DNA from: Pseudomonas sp. RC10
Lineage (GTDB): Bacteria; Pseudomonadota; Gammaproteobacteria; Pseudomonadales; Pseudomonadaceae
Direction of reading: 5' to 3'
NCBI RefSeq assembly: GCF_038397775.1
Contig: NZ_CP151650.1
Location: forward strand, 1,736,001 to 1,800,000
Length of the DNA stretch: 64,000 nucleotides
The stretch's first letter is position 1; each line of letters opens with the position of its first letter. The position numbers and the translations under genes were made by a program. Shown here piece after piece: positions 62,036 through 64,000 of the stretch. Below the pieces are notes generated by a model that searched no databases, had not been told where the DNA came from, and saw nothing but the letters and a program-made list of their open reading frames with translations.

Positions 62036-62084
62036 GCGATGGCCTCGACCGGGAGGGTCGAGGCGATCGGTTGTCGGGCGTGTC

Positions 62085-62633
62085 TCACGCGCTCCAGGCG
62101 AAGGGTTCGAGGAACTCGTCCAGCGCCAGTTGAGCGACGCTGGCGGTGTAGTTGGTCATCGTCGAGGCCGCTACCACCAGAATGACTTCGAGCAACAGCG
62201 ATGCATTGAAGCCTGCCGACATGAAGGCCGTTTTCGCTGCGTCATCGAGATGCCCACGGTTTTCGATCAGCGCCCGCGCGAGGCGCGAGAGTGCGGCGTG
62301 TCGGGCGTCCTGTGGCAACCGGCGCTGACGAATGGCTTGCACATCGGTCTCCGACAAACCTTCCTTGAGCGCCAGAAACGAGTGAAATGCTACCGCCCAT
62401 GCGGACGCGTTGGTCACGGCATTGGTCAGGAGCAGCACCTGGATTTCCGCTTCGGTGAAACTGCCCCCGTGCACTTGCCCGAAGACGCCCACCAATCCAT
62501 TGATCAATTGGCTGGAGCCGGACATGGCGCCTGCAATGTTGGGCACCCGGCCAAAGGCCTGAGCCAGCCCGTTCAAAGCGGGGCGGGAAAGTTCGGGTGC
62601 TGTGTCGAGGGTGTAAACGGGAAAGTGCGTCAT
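62085..62633 (-). CDS. Carboxymuconolactone decarboxylase-like protein without CxxC
   Basis: 182 residues. NGLAQAFGRVPNIAGAMSGSSQLINGLVGVFGQV and a helical body as in AhpD-like proteins. The redox motif region reads NASAWAVAFHSF: both Cys of CxxC are absent while the His remains. Probably not a thiol peroxidase. Divergent partner is the XRE gene's far side; same strand as XRE (89 bp). Confidence 0.85.
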   Translation of the reverse strand: MTHFPVYTLDTAPELSRPALNGLAQAFGRVPNIAGAMSGSSQLINGLVGVFGQVHGGSFTEAEIQVLLLTNAVTNASAWAVAFHSFLALKEGLSETDVQAIRQRRLPQDARHAALSRLARALIENRGHLDDAAKTAFMSAGFNASLLLEVILVVAASTMTNYTASVAQLALDEFLEPFAWSA

Positions 62634-62722
62634 GAGCGTGTCCTGTGAGATCGAGCCAGTGGTTTGGAAAACAACATGGCCAGCTTAGGGACGGGGCTCA
62701 GGGCCAACAATTACCTGTCAGG

Positions 62723-63574
62723 TCATGACAACGCGTCTTCATTGGTCATGGTTTTCATGAGCTGCAGATGCAGGGCTTCAGTGGCGTCGTCGGCCGGAAA
62801 CAGGCATTCGATGCGCAGCTCCTGAGAGGCCACTGTCAACGGGGTTCCAACTGTGCTCACCATCGAAAAGTAGTTGAGCACCGCGTCTCCATGAATGAAC
62901 CCCAGTGGCACCACGGGCAAGCCGGATTCGCTTCCCGAGAAGCCTTGGGATAGCCACTCGGCACGTACGTCGGGATAGCCGAACAGAGCGTCCAGCAACT
63001 GCCGGGTCTGAGGGTCGATCACTTGACCCAGCGACTCGCGGCGGACCGGCTGAATCAGGCTGCGCGCCACATTGTCCCAGTCGGCAATGTGCGGGCGCAG
63101 GCCCTGCGGGTCGAAGATCAAGTGCAGCATGTTGCGCGGTCCGGTGCGGGCCTGCATGTCGATGAAGCGGTTGAAAAAGTGCAGCGTCGAAGGGCTGACC
63201 TGCAACACGTTCCAGTAGCGGTCCATGATCAGCGCCGGGAAAGGTTCGTGTTGCAGCAGCACGCGACTCGCCGCCGCGCTGACCCGCGCCATCTCCTGAG
63301 CACTCCAGCCCGCTTCCGAATACATCGGCGCGTAACCTGACGACAGCAACAGCAGATTGCGTTCACGCAAAGGCACTTCAAGGGATTGCGCCAGGTCCAG
63401 CAGCGTCTGCCGACCGGGCACGCTACGCCCGCTTTCGATGAAGCTGATCTGCCGTTGCGAAATACCGGCGTCCAGCGACAGGTCCAACTGGCTCACGCCA
63501 CGCACCCCCCGCCAATAGCGCAACAGACTGCCCAATTCTTTCGACACGTTTTGAGCGAGGCGGGTGGTGGGCAT
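62723..63574 (-). CDS. XRE-family regulator with MmyB-like ligand domain
   Basis: 283 residues from the ATG at 63574 (PTTRLAQNVSKELGS); the frame extends 23 codons upstream. HTH LRYWRGVRGVSQLDLSLDAGISQRQISFIESGRSVPGRQTLLDLA, then MmyB-like domain (ALIMDRYWNVLQVSPSTLHFFNRF). Upstream of the CMD-like gene on the same strand, likely its regulator. Divergent from the ArsR gene. Confidence 0.92.
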   Translation of the reverse strand: MPTTRLAQNVSKELGSLLRYWRGVRGVSQLDLSLDAGISQRQISFIESGRSVPGRQTLLDLAQSLEVPLRERNLLLLSSGYAPMYSEAGWSAQEMARVSAAASRVLLQHEPFPALIMDRYWNVLQVSPSTLHFFNRFIDMQARTGPRNMLHLIFDPQGLRPHIADWDNVARSLIQPVRRESLGQVIDPQTRQLLDALFGYPDVRAEWLSQGFSGSESGLPVVPLGFIHGDAVLNYFSMVSTVGTPLTVASQELRIECLFPADDATEALHLQLMKTMTNEDALS

Positions 63575-63701
63575 GGCGTGACCTGTGGCGCAGGTGATGG
63601 GGAGCGGACTGTAGCGAAGCGGGGCGGGTGGCCACAATGACATGAGGTGTAATTGTCCGAGCCCAATCTCCCGCGATTCAGGTCGCTGACTTTGAAGCGT
63701 A

Positions 63702-63729
63702 TTGACATATTGGTAAATCTCGATATCCT
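63702..63729 (+). promoter_or_regulatory. Promoter placed to give a leaderless ArsR mRNA
   Basis: TTGACA (63702-63707), 16 bp, TATCCT (63724-63729). The expected transcription start is about 63736, the A of the ArsR ATG, and no SD is visible before that ATG. Confidence 0.5.
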
Positions 63730-63735
63730 CGCGGC

Positions 63736-64000
63736 ATGGAACTGATCGAAATATTCAAAGCCCTCTCGAACACGACGCGTCTTCAAATCCTGAAAGGTTT
63801 GAAGGACCCCGAGAAGAACTTCCCTCCGCAGGATGAAGGGGACGTTCACACGGTGGGCGTTTGTGTCAGCAGCATTCAAGAGGGTATCGGGCTCTCGCAA
63901 TCGACCGTGTCCGGTTATCTCGCCACGCTGCAACGGGTGGGCCTGGTCGAAGTCCGGCGCATCGGTCAGTGGACGTATTACAAACGGAATGAAGCAACCA
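63736..64000 (+). CDS. ArsR-family regulator, cut by window edge
   Basis: 88 codons visible, open to the right. MELIEIFKALSNTTRLQILKGL, GLSQSTVSGYLATLQRVGLVEVRRIGQWTYYKRN is a complete ArsR winged helix. The metal motif region reads VCVSSIQ instead of ELCVCDL, so a different or no metal site. Divergent from XRE. See the promoter entry for the likely leaderless start. Confidence 0.9.
   Translation, partial: MELIEIFKALSNTTRLQILKGLKDPEKNFPPQDEGDVHTVGVCVSSIQEGIGLSQSTVSGYLATLQRVGLVEVRRIGQWTYYKRNEAT

Noticed and set aside
1..64000. tRNA, rRNA, CRISPR arrays, prophage or transposase genes
   Set aside because: Looked for by eye; none seen. Gene fragments are present but no IS ends or target duplications around them.

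Overview
The window looks like a piece of an accessory-rich Pseudomonas chromosome. The GC content is high, most genes have short Shine-Dalgarno-led starts, and several families are typical of Pseudomonas (DUF2790, MocR-type PLP regulators, GlxA, many LysR regulators). The mevalonate-degrading pair mvaA/mvaB matches, from memory, the class II HMG-CoA reductase and HMG-CoA lyase of Pseudomonas mevalonii, down to the numbered catalytic residues. I see no rRNA, tRNA, CRISPR array, prophage or intact insertion sequence.

Layout. 1-4973: mevalonate catabolism island (mvaA, mvaB, a small membrane protein and a TctA-like permease running off the left edge) with a divergent MocR regulator. 5243-6638: an orphan hypothetical gene and an RclC/YkgB + DUF2790 pair. 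6837-11782: a five-gene redox operon (Old Yellow Enzyme, F420-reductase-like protein, nitroreductase, pirin, FMN reductase) with a divergent LysR gene. 11828-13255: a graveyard of MarR, IclR and GlnQ-type fragments. 13264-19217: an MBL-fold hydrolase, a LysR gene and a catabolic operon (acyl-CoA dehydrogenase, NCS1 permease, aldehyde dehydrogenase). 19582-26858: eight genes all leftward (SLAC1-like channel, ABM enzyme, GMC oxidoreductase, esterase, pirin, LysR, isochorismatase-like hydrolase, second YkgB). 27232-31130: a CGNR remnant, quinone-oxidoreductase/SDR pair, frameshifted AraC gene and a carboxymuconolactone-decarboxylase-like gene. 31303-43109: a series of regulator/enzyme divergons plus dctA and glutaminase. 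43328-48822: LysR with a leader ORF, class II aldolase, MFS carrier, GlxA regulator, secreted alpha/beta hydrolase. 48827-55381: MocR, MFS, MocR, DAACS carrier and a racemase homologue. 55688-64000: regulator/enzyme pairs, rhomboid protease, solute-binding protein, CMD-like protein, XRE regulator and a partial ArsR gene.

The common theme is a local regulator divergent from one to five small redox or catabolic enzymes. There are nine complete LysR genes, three MocR genes, and HxlR, Rrf2, GlxA, XRE and ArsR genes. Decayed members of the same kinds of unit (MarR, IclR, CGNR, AraC, HxlR, LysR) lie between them, so this looks like a region that gains and loses such units often. The parts I think most deserve follow-up are: (i) a Gal80-like Gfo/Idh protein whose catalytic EKP motif reads EWP; (ii) an Asp/Glu racemase homologue with one catalytic Cys replaced by Ser, next to a DAACS carrier that lacks its conserved cation-site Asp and two MocR regulators; (iii) the acyl-CoA dehydrogenase/NCS1/aldehyde dehydrogenase operon with a long inverted repeat upstream; (iv) a 19-codon leader ORF overlapping a LysR start. 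All calls are by eye from translated sequence; no searches were run.
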